Shown: one piece after another, positions 28,121-37,559 of the stretch
Layout of the letters: the number at the start of each line of letters is the position of its first letter
How positions within the stretch are numbered: the first letter of the stretch is position 1
Assembly: GCA_951813015.1 (NCBI GenBank)
Contig: CATOTG010000008.1
Location: 496,001 to 560,000 of the forward strand
DNA: 64,000 nucleotides
Reading direction: 5' to 3'
Source of the DNA: an uncultured Thermoanaerobaculia bacterium
GTDB lineage: Bacteria > Acidobacteriota > Thermoanaerobaculia > Multivoradales > Multivoraceae
Made by a program: the position numbers and the translations under genes
Notes under the pieces: model-generated
Seen by the model: only the letters and a program-made list of their open reading frames with translations
Told to the model about the DNA's origin: nothing
Database searches by the model: none

Positions 28121-29575
28121 TCAGGCTGCGCCGCTCCCCGTGTCGTGGTCGCCACCCTCATCCGCTGCCCCGGCCTCTTCTTCGCCGGTCTCTTCGCTGA
28201 AGGCGCGGGTAAGCGCCGCCATGAAGTCGTCCTCGTCCATCGCCGGGCCGTCGCCTTCCGCTTCGGCCTCCCTCTCCTCGGCGGCGCCCGAGTGTTGGGC
28301 GGCCCACTCGAGGATCGTGCCCGCCAGTTCGGCGTCGACGCCCGGAACCATGGTCAGAGCTTGCGGGCCGGCGGTTTCGAGCGTCTCGAGTTCGCCAAAG
28401 CCGGCCCCGGCGAGGGCGGCCGCCGTTGCCTTGTCGACGCCTGGAATCTCGGTCAGGTCGAGTTCATCCGCACCTCGGTCGACGTTCAGCATCCTGGCGA
28501 GTGCATCGGCGACCTCGTCCTTGACGGCCGTCTCGTTCTTGATGTCGATCCGGGCGCCGATCAGTTCGCTGGCCAGACGTACGTTCTGGCCCCGCTTGCC
28601 GATCGCCAGTGAGAGTTGCTCGTCTTCGACGATGACGTCGAGGTGCGGGGTTGCGCCCTCGTGGGTCACCGACACGCGGGTGATCCGCGCCGGCGCCAAG
28701 GCGCTCTGCGCGAAGGTCACCTGGTCTTCCGAGTACTCGATGATGTCGATTTTCTCGCCCCGGAGTTCGCGGATGATCGACTGCACGCGCGATCCCTTCA
28801 TTCCGACGCAGGCGCCGACCGGGTCCACGTCGCGCTCCCGACTCAGGACGGCGACCTTGGCCCGTTCGCCGGGGGCGCGCACCGCGGTCTTGATCACGAC
28901 GGTGCCGTCGTAGATCTCGGGCACTTCCATCTCGAACAGCTTGACCAGCAGACGGGGGTCGGTCCGGGACATCACGATCTGCGGTCCCTTGGGCTGCTTG
29001 TGGACCTCGACGATCACTCCGCGGATGCGCTCGCCCTGGCTGTAGCGTTCGTGACGGGACTGCTCGTTGCGGGGAACGATCGCCTCGGTGCGGCCGAGAT
29101 CGACGATGATGTCGCCGCGCTCGAAACGTCGCACCGTGCCGTTGACCACCTCGCCGACGCGATTCTCGAATTCGCCGAAGATCTTCTCCCGCTCGGCTTC
29201 CCGGACACGCTGGTAGAGGACCTGCTTCGCGGACTGGGCAGCGATCCGTCCAAGCCCGTCGGTGGAGATGGGGATCTCGATCTCCTCGCCGATCTCGGCG
29301 TCCTCCTTGTGCTCGCGCGCCTCTTCGAGTGTCCACTCGGCGGCGGGATCCTCCACCTCGTCGACCACCTGGCGGTAGAGGAAGGCGCTGAACTGGCCGG
29401 TCTCGCGGTCCATGTAGGAGCGCACCGGCTCCTTGATGTGGTGCTGTTTCTTGGCCGCCGAGGCCACCGCGTCCTCGAGGGCGACGATCCACCGGTCGAG
29501 ATCGATGTCCTTCTCGTGGGCGACCTGCCTGAGGACCTCGTTGATGTTCACTTCGGGAGTGTGTGGCTGAACCAT
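28121..29575 (-). CDS. nusA: Transcription termination/antitermination factor NusA
   Basis: 484 residues. An N-terminal RNA polymerase-binding domain (to about 130), an S1 domain (GEVVNGTVRRFERGDIIVDLG) and two KH domains (DPVGACVGMKGSRVQSIIREL, LAIGKRGQNVRLASELIG) are complete. A helix-hairpin-helix region (ELDLTEIPGVDKATAAALA) and a strongly acidic tail follow. It is 17 nt after rimP in the usual order. Confidence 0.96.
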   Translation of the reverse strand: MVQPHTPEVNINEVLRQVAHEKDIDLDRWIVALEDAVASAAKKQHHIKEPVRSYMDRETGQFSAFLYRQVVDEVEDPAAEWTLEEAREHKEDAEIGEEIEIPISTDGLGRIAAQSAKQVLYQRVREAEREKIFGEFENRVGEVVNGTVRRFERGDIIVDLGRTEAIVPRNEQSRHERYSQGERIRGVIVEVHKQPKGPQIVMSRTDPRLLVKLFEMEVPEIYDGTVVIKTAVRAPGERAKVAVLSRERDVDPVGACVGMKGSRVQSIIRELRGEKIDIIEYSEDQVTFAQSALAPARITRVSVTHEGATPHLDVIVEDEQLSLAIGKRGQNVRLASELIGARIDIKNETAVKDEVADALARMLNVDRGADELDLTEIPGVDKATAAALAGAGFGELETLETAGPQALTMVPGVDAELAGTILEWAAQHSGAAEEREAEAEGDGPAMDEDDFMAALTRAFSEETGEEEAGAADEGGDHDTGSGAA

Positions 29576-29592
29576 TGTCAGAGTCCCCGGAG

Positions 29593-30060
29593 TCAGAGTT
29601 CGACCAGTAGTCTGGCCTTGTGAATGCTGTCGATGGTGAGGGGCAGGGTGTCGCCGGTGTCGTCCTCGAGGATGGATGCGACGGCGGGATTCTCGGCGCT
29701 TGGGCCCTCGAGCAGCCCACGCACCGTGCGCCGGCTTCCGGTCGCCCGGTCGGTGAAGGTCACCTTGACCCGGTGTCCGCGGAAGCGTTCGTAGTCGCGC
29801 GCTGCGTAGAGTTCACGGTCGAGTCCGGGCGAACTGACCTCCAGCACGTAGCCGGAGGCGGGACCGAAGTCCTCCGCGTCGAGCAGGACGGACGCTTCCC
29901 TGGAGACACCGGCACAATGATCGTGGGTGACCCCGTCGGGATGGTCGATCACCAGGCGGAGACTGCCGCCCCGAAACGAGGCGTCGAGCAACTCGCATGA
30001 GTGGCTCGCTACGAGGCGCTCCAGCGGCCCCATGAGGTTCGAGTCGATCGCGCTTTCCAC
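29593..30060 (-). CDS. rimP: Ribosome maturation factor RimP
   Basis: About 155 residues. Assists late 30S assembly. The N-terminal domain (CELLDASFRGGSLRLVIDHP, CAGVSREASVLLDAEDF) and SSPGLDRELYAARDYERFRG are typical; a short SH3-like C-terminus follows. The GTG at 30060 is chosen because it has AGGGA just upstream and gives the usual N-terminal length. A TTG at 30087 is also open, but lies inside a leader repeat. It is first in the operon that runs to pnp. Confidence 0.9.
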   Translation of the reverse strand: MESAIDSNLMGPLERLVASHSCELLDASFRGGSLRLVIDHPDGVTHDHCAGVSREASVLLDAEDFGPASGYVLEVSSPGLDRELYAARDYERFRGHRVKVTFTDRATGSRRTVRGLLEGPSAENPAVASILEDDTGDTLPLTIDSIHKARLLVEL

Positions 30061-30063
30061 AAC

Positions 30064-30145
30064 TTCCCTGGACAAGTCCCTGGACAAGTCCCCAACCAGG
30101 TCCCTAGACGAAGTCCCTGGAAGGTCCCTGAACAGTCCCTAAACA
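30064..30145. repeat. Short-period repeat array in the rimP leader (agggac motif)
   Basis: On the transcribed (minus) strand the leader contains seven spaced copies of (t/c)agggac or a one-base variant, at intervals of about 10-13 nt. The motif resembles a ribosome-binding site, so the array puts several pseudo-Shine-Dalgarno sequences upstream of the true start. Confidence 0.7.
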
Positions 30146-30571
30146 AAAGAGAGCGGGCCGAAGCACCCACTCTCAGCAGCCGCCTGCCGGTTTCCGCCGC
30201 TTCACGCGGCCGCTTCACGCCCCGGTCACCGAAGACAGTCTTCGACTCGGAGGCGTTCCCCTTCTTCTGGTTGAAGCGAGGGAGAAGCGCCGGCAGTCGA
30301 TTGGGGACTATACAACCGATGGTTGGGGCGGGCAACCATTCTCCGCGCCATTGCGCCAGAATGGCGCACTCCCGGCGGAGCAGGGTGGCGGCCAGCGGGC
30401 GGCGCCGCGCCGCGCTGTGCGGACAACCGGACCAGCGCGGCGTTGGCAGGGGGATTGCAGAACCGGGAGAAGCGAATAGCAGCGTGCGGCGCTGCCGGCC
30501 ACGCCCTGCGGGAAGAGGGGGGGCCGGGACGGTTGTATGCTTCCCTTCTTTTGGCTGAGGTACTCCTGACG
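30146..30571. other. Divergent intergenic region, rimP operon / htrA
   Basis: Contains the rimP-operon promoter (30307-30335) and must hold the htrA promoter, for which no good pair was seen. A long plus-strand frame here is a 5' extension of htrA without homology. Confidence 0.5.
30307..30335 (-). promoter_or_regulatory. Sigma70-type promoter for the rimP-nusA-infB operon
   Basis: Minus strand: TTGCCC (30335-30330), 17-nt spacer, TATAGT (30312-30307). It matches 4/6 and 5/6 consensus with ideal spacing. A start near 30300 would give a leader of about 240 nt that includes the repeat array. Confidence 0.6.
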
Positions 30572-32083
30572 ATGAATACGAAGCAGCAGATTCTTTTCAC
30601 CGCCCTGATGGTGTTCGGCGCCCTGGTGTTCGGCATGATCATTGCGGGTGGCCTGAACCTCACGGAAGCGACCCGGGCGGAAGAGGCCGGTCGGGCCGCG
30701 GCGGCTGTTGAGGACGACTCGCGGACCGCACAGGCAAGGCGGATCGAAGGCCACGCCAGGACCTCGATCGACAGCTTCGCCGATCTGGCGGAGGCCGTGC
30801 TGCCGGCCGTGGTCACGGTCGAAGTGGCGCGGATCGAGGAAAGTTCGGGCCCCGATTTCTTTTTCCGGCGCAGCCCCTTCCAGCGGCAGCCGGAGCGGGA
30901 GGCGGAACCCGACGAACAGCGGCTTCAGGGCGCCGGCAGCGGCTTCGTGATCTCCGCCGACGGCTGGATCGTGACGAACAACCATGTGATCGACAGAGCA
31001 GAGGACGTCACGGTGCGTCTCGAGGGCCGTGAGTACGAAGCCGAGGTCCGGGGCCGCGACCAGGAGACCGATCTGGCCCTGATCAAGATCGAAGCGGAGC
31101 GGGACCTGCCGTTCCTGCCGCTCGGCGATTCGGAGGCGCTTCGGGTCGGCGACTGGATCATGGCGATTGGCAGCCCGCTGAGCTTCGAGGCGTCGGTGAC
31201 GGTCGGCGTGGTCAGCGCCAAGGGACGGTCCTTCGGCATCGAGGGCGGACCCACCAGCTTCGCGAACTACATTCAGACCGATGCCGCGATCAATCGCGGC
31301 AACTCCGGGGGGCCCCTGGTGAACACCGCCGGGGAGGTCGTCGGCATCGCCACCGCGATGGCCTGGGCCGAGAACATCGGCTTCGCGGTGCCGGTGGACG
31401 TGCTGGAGGGAGTCCTCCCGCAGTTGCGCGCCGAGGGCAAGGTCAGGCGCGGCTACCTTGGCGTGCAGATCCGGGATCTGGAGCACATCGAGGCCAGGTA
31501 CTACAAGCTGGATGAGCCGAACGGCGCCCAGGTGCAGAGCGTGCAACCGGATACGCCGGCGGAGAAGGCCGGAGTCGAGTTCGGAGACGTGATTCTCGGC
31601 GTCGACGATCACGATGTCGTGGGCACGCGCGACCTGATCGACTACGTGGCGGCGCTGGCGCCCGGCGAGAGCGTCGAACTCGAGATTCTCCGCGACTCGA
31701 AGCGGATCACGCTCGAGGTCGTGCTGGAGGAACGGCCGGCCCAGGTCGCCCAAAGCGAGGCGCCGACGCCGGCGCCGCCGCGCGAAGAGGCCACCGACTG
31801 GCTCGGACTCGAACTGCGGCCTCTGACCGCGAATCTCCGGCAGCGTTCGGGACTGGACCGCCGACAGCGGGGCGTCTACGTCTCGGGTGTTTCGGCCCGC
31901 AGCGTCTTCGCGGAGAGAGGCTTCCAGGCCGGAGTCGTGATCTCTGGCATCGACGACGCCGAGATTCGCGATCTGGACGACCTCGAGCGGGTGGTCGCCG
32001 ATCTGGATTCGGGGGATCTGGTCCGGGTCGAGGCGATTGTCCCGGGCGGCCAGCGGTTCTTCTCGGTCATCGAAGTACCCTGA
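30572..32083 (+). CDS. Periplasmic serine protease HtrA/DegP type with two PDZ domains
   Basis: 503 residues. An N-terminal uncleaved or signal-anchor helix (ILFTALMVFGALVFGMIIAG) directs it to the periplasm. The trypsin-fold triad is His in TNNHVID (about 135), Asp in ETDLALI (about 165) and Ser in GNSGGP (about 243). PDZ1 (RRGYLGVQIRDL) and PDZ2 (LGLELRPL) follow. ATG 30572 is preceded by a weak site; the frame upstream has no homology. It quality-controls envelope proteins. The downstream regulator starts 5 nt after its stop, so the two may be co-expressed. Confidence 0.94.
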   Translation: MNTKQQILFTALMVFGALVFGMIIAGGLNLTEATRAEEAGRAAAAVEDDSRTAQARRIEGHARTSIDSFADLAEAVLPAVVTVEVARIEESSGPDFFFRRSPFQRQPEREAEPDEQRLQGAGSGFVISADGWIVTNNHVIDRAEDVTVRLEGREYEAEVRGRDQETDLALIKIEAERDLPFLPLGDSEALRVGDWIMAIGSPLSFEASVTVGVVSAKGRSFGIEGGPTSFANYIQTDAAINRGNSGGPLVNTAGEVVGIATAMAWAENIGFAVPVDVLEGVLPQLRAEGKVRRGYLGVQIRDLEHIEARYYKLDEPNGAQVQSVQPDTPAEKAGVEFGDVILGVDDHDVVGTRDLIDYVAALAPGESVELEILRDSKRITLEVVLEERPAQVAQSEAPTPAPPREEATDWLGLELRPLTANLRQRSGLDRRQRGVYVSGVSARSVFAERGFQAGVVISGIDDAEIRDLDDLERVVADLDSGDLVRVEAIVPGGQRFFSVIEVP

Positions 32084-32088
32084 CGCGC

Positions 32089-33444
32089 ATGGGTCCTCGC
32101 GTGCTCGTGGTCGACGACGAGGAGTCGATCCGAAGCTCGCTGCGGATGATCCTCGAGTTCGAGCGCTACCGGGTCGAGGAGGCGTCGACCGGCCGGGAGG
32201 CGCTTCGACGCGTGATGAGGAGGCCCCCGGCTGCCGTGCTGCTGGACATCAAGATGCCCGAATCGGACGGTCTGGCCACGCTCTCCAGCCTCCGGGAGCG
32301 CGGGCACGACATGCCGGTCGTGATGATCAGTGGCCACGGCGACATCGCCGCAGCGGTGGAAGCGACCCGGCTGGGCGCTTTCGACTTTCTCGAGAAGCCG
32401 CTCGAACGGGACCGCGTGCTGCTGGCTCTTCGCAATGCGATCGAGCGACGGCGGCTTGAGGACGAGAACCGTCTCCTGCGTGGGGCGCCGTCCGAACTGG
32501 TCGGGGAGTCGGCGCCGATGCAGGAGCTTCGGGCTACGATCGAGCGGGCGGCGCCGACTCCGGCCACCGTGCTGATCACCGGGGAGAGCGGCGTCGGCAA
32601 GGAACTCGTGGCGCGCGCCATCCACGCCGGCAGCCCGCGCGCCGAGGCGCCGCTGGTTCAGGTCAACTGCGCCGCGATTCCTGACGAACTGATCGAGTCG
32701 GAACTGTTCGGCCACGAGAAAGGCGCGTTCACGGGCGCCGTACGCCGCCAGATCGGCAAGTTCACGGCCGCCGACGGCGGCACGATTTTTCTGGACGAGG
32801 TGGGTGACATGTCCGCGCGCACGCAGGCGAAAGTGCTGCGGGCGCTCCAGAGCGGCGAGATCGAGCCGGTCGGCGCCCGCACCACGGTGACCGTCGATGT
32901 CCGGGTCGTGGCGGCGACGCACAGGGACCTGATGGCCGAGATCGAAGCGGGGCGTTTTCGCGAGGACCTCTTCTACCGGCTCAACGTGGTCCCGATTTGT
33001 GCGCCGCCGTTGCGGGAGCGCCTGGACGACCTGCCGCTCCTCGTGGACCACTTCATCGAGCGCTTCGCCGCCGGGAACAACTACCGGCAGAAGACCCTGA
33101 ACGGGGCGGCGATCCGTCAATTGGAGGCGATGCCGTGGCGGGGCAACGTCCGCGAACTGAAGAACCTGGTCGAGCGTCTGCTGATCCTCACGCCGGACGA
33201 CGAGATCGGCCGCGACGACGTGCTTCGCCTTGCGGGTCCGGTGCGCGGGGAGTTGTCGGAGGCTATTCTCGCGTTGTCCAGCCTGCGGGAGTTCAGGGAT
33301 ACGGCGGAACGTCTCTATCTTGCGAAGAAGCTCGATGAGAACGGCTGGAACGTGACCCGGACGGCCAAGGCGATCGGAACACCGAGAAGCAACCTGTACA
33401 AGAAGATGGATCAGCTCAACCTCCGCCGGGCGGACGCGACTTGA
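32089..33444 (+). CDS. NtrC/NtrX-family sigma54-dependent response regulator
   Basis: 451 residues. Receiver domain with VVDDEESI and phosphoacceptor Asp in LLDIKMP (about 54), then an AAA+ domain with Walker A GESGVGKE, the sigma54-contact GAFTGA loop and Walker [12 protein letters not shown], and a Fis-type helix-turn-helix ([20 protein letters not shown]). All are intact, so it should activate sigma54 promoters when phosphorylated. No cognate kinase is in the window. The stop overlaps the TTG of the next gene (TTGA). Confidence 0.93.
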   Translation: MGPRVLVVDDEESIRSSLRMILEFERYRVEEASTGREALRRVMRRPPAAVLLDIKMPESDGLATLSSLRERGHDMPVVMISGHGDIAAAVEATRLGAFDFLEKPLERDRVLLALRNAIERRRLEDENRLLRGAPSELVGESAPMQELRATIERAAPTPATVLITGESGVGKELVARAIHAGSPRAEAPLVQVNCAAIPDELIESELFGHEKGAFTGAVRRQIGKFTAADGGTIFLDEVGDMSARTQAKVLRALQSGEIEPVGARTTVTVDVRVVAATHRDLMAEIEAGRFREDLFYRLNVVPICAPPLRERLDDLPLLVDHFIERFAAGNNYRQKTLNGAAIRQLEAMPWRGNVRELKNLVERLLILTPDDEIGRDDVLRLAGPVRGELSEAILALSSLREFRDTAERLYLAKKLDENGWNVTRTAKAIGTPRSNLYKKMDQLNLRRADAT

Positions 33445-33860
33445 GCGCGGCGCGCCCGGACGCGGTAGTCCCGCACCGGATTCTGGTGGCCAAGCCCGGG
33501 CTCGACGGGCACGACCGCGGCGCGAAGGTCGTGGCGCGGGCGCTCCGGGATGCCGGTTTCGAGGTGATCTACACGGGGCTGCGCAAGACCCCGGAGCAGA
33601 TTGTCGCGGCCGCCGTGCAGGAGGACGTCCGGGCCGTCGGCCTGTCGATCCTCTCCGGCGCCCACAACACGCTCCTGCCCGACGTGGTCGAAGGTCTGCG
33701 CGCGGCGGACGCTGGTGACGTGCTCGTGTTCGCGGGCGGCATCGTGCCGGATCGGGATATCGAAGATCTCAAGGCCGCCGGGGTGGACGAGGTCTTTCCC
33801 CCGGGCTCGAGCACGACCGCAATCATCGAGTACCTGAACCGGTCCCTGGGGTCGCCATGA
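33441..33860 (+). CDS. Stand-alone B12-binding protein (methylmalonyl-CoA mutase C-terminal domain type)
   Basis: 139 residues, entirely a cobalamin-binding Rossmann domain: the DGHDRG motif with the cobalt-coordinating His, then SILSGAH and GGIVPDRDI. This matches the small B12 subunit of acyl-CoA mutases. No large mutase subunit or MeaB GTPase is in the window, so its partner lies elsewhere or it acts as a B12-dependent sensor. TTG start, 4-nt overlap with the regulator. Confidence 0.85.
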   Translation: MSAARPDAVVPHRILVAKPGLDGHDRGAKVVARALRDAGFEVIYTGLRKTPEQIVAAAVQEDVRAVGLSILSGAHNTLLPDVVEGLRAADAGDVLVFAGGIVPDRDIEDLKAAGVDEVFPPGSSTTAIIEYLNRSLGSP

Positions 33861-33915
33861 CGCCTCAGGTGGATGGCGAACCGAGTCGCGGCCGACCGTT
33901 CGGGGCCGGCGACTG

Positions 33916-36633
33916 ATGCCGGACAACGAGGCGGCGGCGGGCGCCCCGACGGCGGGCGCGGCGATGGAGAAGCGCTTCGACCCGGCCTCGTACGAGACCA
34001 GGTGGCAGGCCTGGTGGGAGGAGCAGGACCTGTTCCGGTGCCCGGAGGATCCGGACGGCCAGGGACCCTCGCCCTACTGCGTTCTGATTCCACCTCCCAA
34101 CGTGACCGGCAAGCTGCACATGGGGCACGCGCTTCAGAGCACGCTTCAGGACCTGGTCACCCGCTGGCGACGGATGCGAGGCGACAACGCCCTGTGGCTT
34201 CCGGGCACCGACCACGCCGGCATCGCGACCCAGCTGATGGTCGAACGCCAGCTCGAGCGGGAGGGCACGAGCCGGCTCGAACTCGGACGCGAGAAGTTCC
34301 TCGAGCGGGTGTGGGCGTGGAAGAACGAGTACCACGCGAACATCAAGCGACAGTTGCAGCGCCTGGGCGCCTCGTGCGACTGGTCCCGCGAGCGGTTCAC
34401 TCTCGACGAGGGTCTGGCGCGCGCGGTGCGCACCGCCTTCGTCAGTCTCTACCGGGAAGGCCTGATCTACCGCGGCGAGTACATGGTGAATTGGTCGCCC
34501 GTTCTGCGGACCGCCGTGTCCGATCTGGAGGTGGAGAACCGTGAGGTGGAGGGCACGCTCTACCATCTGGCCTACCCGCTTGAACCCGGGGAGGGAAGCG
34601 GTTCGTCCGGCGACGAGACGTTGATCGTCGCGACCACCCGTCCCGAGACGATGTTGGGCGATACTGCGGTTGCCTTCCACCCGGAGGACGAGCGCTACCG
34701 CCACCTGGCCGGGCGCTTCGCGCGGCTTCCGATCCTGGGCCGGCGGCTTCGCCTGGTCGCCGACGAGCACGTCGACCCGGAGTTCGGCACCGGGCTGGTC
34801 AAGGTCACGCCGTTCCACGATCAAAACGACTACGAGATTGCCCAAAGGCACGATCTCCCCGGCGTGCGGGCAATCGGTCCGGACGGCCGGATGACGGCCG
34901 AGGCGGGGCCGGACTTCGAAGGCCTCGATCGCTTCGAAGCCCGGCGCCGCGTCGTCGAGCGTCTCCAGGCGGAGAACCGACTGGTCAAGAGCGAGCGGCA
35001 CGTTCACAGTGTGGGCCACTCGCAGCGAAGCGGCGAGCCGATCGAACCGATGCTGTCGCCACAGTGGTTCGCCGACGTCTCAGGCATGGCGAAGGAGGCG
35101 CTCACGGCCGTTGAAGACGGACGCCTGGCGTTGATCCCGGACTCCTGGGACAAGACGTGGGAGCACTGGCTCACGAACATCCGGCCCTGGGTCATCTCCC
35201 GTCAGCTCTGGTGGGGGCACCGCATTCCTGCCTGGTACGACCGCGACGGCGCCTGCTACGTGGCGATGAACCGCGAGGAAGCCGAGGAGTTGGCCGGCAC
35301 GGCGGACCTGACCCGGGACCCGGACGTGCTCGACACCTGGTTCTCGTCCGGGTTGTGGCCGATCTCGACCCTGGGTTGGCCGGACGAGGAAGCGGCGGAC
35401 CTCCGCACCTGGTATCCCACGGATGTCCTGATCACCGGCTACGACATCCTGTTCTTCTGGGTGGCGCGGATGGTCATGCTCTCGAACCACTTCCATCGCG
35501 ACATCCCGTTCGGCACGGTTCATCTGACCGGGCTGGTCCGCGACGCAGATGGCGAGAAGATGTCGAAGACCAAGGGGAACACGGTCGACCCGATGGAGCT
35601 GGTCGAGGAGTACGGGGCGGACGCGATGCGCTTCACCCTGGCGGTGCTCGACGTGCCCGGGCGCGACATTCCGCTCGATCCGGAACGGATGGCCGGCTAC
35701 CGGGCCTTCGGCAACAAGATCTGGAATGCGGTCCGTTTCGCCCTGGCGCGCACCGGGGGGGCGAAGACCCCGGCGTCGGCGGTGGAACTGACGGGCGCCG
35801 ACCTGGCGGCTCCGGAACGTTGGATCCTCTCGCGACTGTCGGACACCGCCGCCGCGGTCAACGAGGCACTGGAAGAGTTCCGTTTCGACCGAGCGTGCAA
35901 CGCGCTCTACCACTTCTTCTGGCACGAGCTCTGCGACTGGTACATCGAGTTCGCGAAGCCGGCGCTCTCGGGAAGGGCGCCGCGGCCGCGGACTGCCGAG
36001 ACCCTTCTCTTCGCGATCGATTCCAGCCTCAGGCTGCTTCACCCGGTCATGCCGCACTTGACGGAGGAGCTCTGGCAACGGCTGCCGCGCGACCCGGCGC
36101 CGGAATCCCCCGGTCCCCGGAGCATCGCCGTCGAGGCCTACCCGCCGGGCGATGGCGACCTCCTCTCGCCGGAGATCGAACGGGGCATGGACGTTCTCAT
36201 CGCGGTCACGCAGACCGCCCGGAGCCTTCGCCGTGAACGGAACCTCGCCGGGGCCGCGAAGATGTCGGTCTTCGTCGAGGCGGGCGAGGAGAGTGCGATT
36301 GCCTTCCTCGTCGAGCAGGCGGCGCTTCTTGGCGCGGTCGCCGGTGTCGGCCAGGTCACCGCGGGCCTGGGGCCGGCCGGCTCGGTTCGGGATCGGGCCG
36401 GCGGCCTGAACCTGGCGTTCGAGGTCGAAGCGCCGCCGATGAGCGAGGCCGAGCGGGCGAAGCTCGGCAAGGATCTGCAGAAGATCGAGGCCGAGATCGC
36501 CGGCGCCCGGGGCCGCCTGTCGAACGCCCGGTTTCTCGAACGGGCGCCAGCTCACGTCGTCGAGGGCAACCGCGCCCGCCTGGCCGAGCTGGAGGAGCAG
36601 CGGAACCGGGTGAGGGAGATCCTGGCGCCCTGA
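33916..36633 (+). CDS. valS: Valyl-tRNA synthetase
   Basis: 905 residues. Class-I synthetase: the HIGH-type motif is HMGH in PNVTGKLHMGHAL (about 67), the KMSKS loop is EKMSKTKGNT (about 548), the editing (CP1) domain lies between, and a C-terminal coiled coil (GKDLQKIEAEIAGARGRL) binds tRNA. The N-terminal WWEEQDLFRC segment is typical. The first ATG at 33916 or the Met at residue 17 can be the start. Confidence 0.96.
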   Translation: MPDNEAAAGAPTAGAAMEKRFDPASYETRWQAWWEEQDLFRCPEDPDGQGPSPYCVLIPPPNVTGKLHMGHALQSTLQDLVTRWRRMRGDNALWLPGTDHAGIATQLMVERQLEREGTSRLELGREKFLERVWAWKNEYHANIKRQLQRLGASCDWSRERFTLDEGLARAVRTAFVSLYREGLIYRGEYMVNWSPVLRTAVSDLEVENREVEGTLYHLAYPLEPGEGSGSSGDETLIVATTRPETMLGDTAVAFHPEDERYRHLAGRFARLPILGRRLRLVADEHVDPEFGTGLVKVTPFHDQNDYEIAQRHDLPGVRAIGPDGRMTAEAGPDFEGLDRFEARRRVVERLQAENRLVKSERHVHSVGHSQRSGEPIEPMLSPQWFADVSGMAKEALTAVEDGRLALIPDSWDKTWEHWLTNIRPWVISRQLWWGHRIPAWYDRDGACYVAMNREEAEELAGTADLTRDPDVLDTWFSSGLWPISTLGWPDEEAADLRTWYPTDVLITGYDILFFWVARMVMLSNHFHRDIPFGTVHLTGLVRDADGEKMSKTKGNTVDPMELVEEYGADAMRFTLAVLDVPGRDIPLDPERMAGYRAFGNKIWNAVRFALARTGGAKTPASAVELTGADLAAPERWILSRLSDTAAAVNEALEEFRFDRACNALYHFFWHELCDWYIEFAKPALSGRAPRPRTAETLLFAIDSSLRLLHPVMPHLTEELWQRLPRDPAPESPGPRSIAVEAYPPGDGDLLSPEIERGMDVLIAVTQTARSLRRERNLAGAAKMSVFVEAGEESAIAFLVEQAALLGAVAGVGQVTAGLGPAGSVRDRAGGLNLAFEVEAPPMSEAERAKLGKDLQKIEAEIAGARGRLSNARFLERAPAHVVEGNRARLAELEEQRNRVREILAP

Positions 36634-36740
36634 CGGCGACAGCTCGATCCTCGCCGTGGTCGCCGTCTTCAACGCGGAACCGGTTGGCGGAGATCCTGGC
36701 GCCTTGACGGGGCATCGACTCGGTTAAGCTTCGCCGCCCT
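36634..36740. other. Spacer with a duplicated valS 3' end
   Basis: A 20-base string around the valS stop (gagatcctggcgccctgacg) recurs at about 36691-36710 with one change. It looks like a short local duplication; no gene is present. Confidence 0.6.
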
Positions 36741-37559
36741 ATGGGGCCCTGCTCTAGCGACTTCGACCTGTTCGTCGCCGATCTTCGCTCCCGTTCCCGG
36801 CGGTTGCCGGAGAACCTGGTGCTGATGGACACGGTCGATTCGACGAACCGCTTCGTCAAGGCGCTGGTTGAAGGGTTTCTTGAAGGGGAGGCCGCGCCGC
36901 GAACGGCCTTCGTCGTGGCCTTCGAACAGACGGCCGGCAGGGGACGGCAGGGGCGCTCCTGGGTCAGTACCGCCGGGCGCGGCCTCTACTGCACCTGGTT
37001 GCAGCCGCTGCCGATCGCCGGCGCCGGCTCGCTGGAGAATCAGCTCGGTGCGTTGCCGCTTCTGGCCGGAATCGCGGTGTGCCGTGGACTTGCGGAGTTC
37101 GTGAACGGCCGGGCGGGGCTGAAGTGGCCCAACGACGTGCTCGTGGACGGTCGCAAGATCGCCGGTATTCTGATCGAGACGGTGGTGGGCGGCGAAGGCG
37201 AGACGGTGGCCGTGATCGGGTTCGGAGTGAACTACGACTTCGGCGCCGACGGTGAACTGCCGACGCCGGTAGCGACGTCGCTCGCGCTCGAAACGGAGCG
37301 TCCTCCCTCCCGGGCAGCCGTTGTCGAACGGCTCGCGACATCGCTGGAAGGCGAACTGAGCCGCGCCGGGGATCCCGAGTACACGCTGGACGCCTACCGC
37401 GCCTGCACGGTACACCGGGAGGGCGACGATGTGACCTGCCGGATCGGTGGGGAGACGGTCTCCGGCCGGTTCGCGGGCTTCGACGAAGGCGGCCGCTTCC
37501 GGCTCGAGACACCGGCCGGTCTGCGCACGATCGCGTCGGGCGAGGTGATCGAGGAGTGA
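36741..37559 (+). CDS. birA: Biotin-[acetyl-CoA-carboxylase] ligase, monofunctional
   Basis: 272 residues. It attaches biotin to the carboxylase carrier protein. The catalytic core has DSTNRF, the GRGRQGRSW adenylate-binding loop and KWPNDVLVDGRKIAGIL. A short SH3-like C-terminal domain follows. The N-terminal DNA-binding helix-turn-helix of bifunctional BirA is absent, so it should not repress transcription. The stop overlaps the GTG of the next gene. Confidence 0.93.
   Translation: MGPCSSDFDLFVADLRSRSRRLPENLVLMDTVDSTNRFVKALVEGFLEGEAAPRTAFVVAFEQTAGRGRQGRSWVSTAGRGLYCTWLQPLPIAGAGSLENQLGALPLLAGIAVCRGLAEFVNGRAGLKWPNDVLVDGRKIAGILIETVVGGEGETVAVIGFGVNYDFGADGELPTPVATSLALETERPPSRAAVVERLATSLEGELSRAGDPEYTLDAYRACTVHREGDDVTCRIGGETVSGRFAGFDEGGRFRLETPAGLRTIASGEVIEE

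Noticed and set aside
30064..30145. CRISPR-like or attachment-site repeat
   Set aside because: Period is only 10-13 nt with no spacers, and no integrase or mobile genes adjoin.
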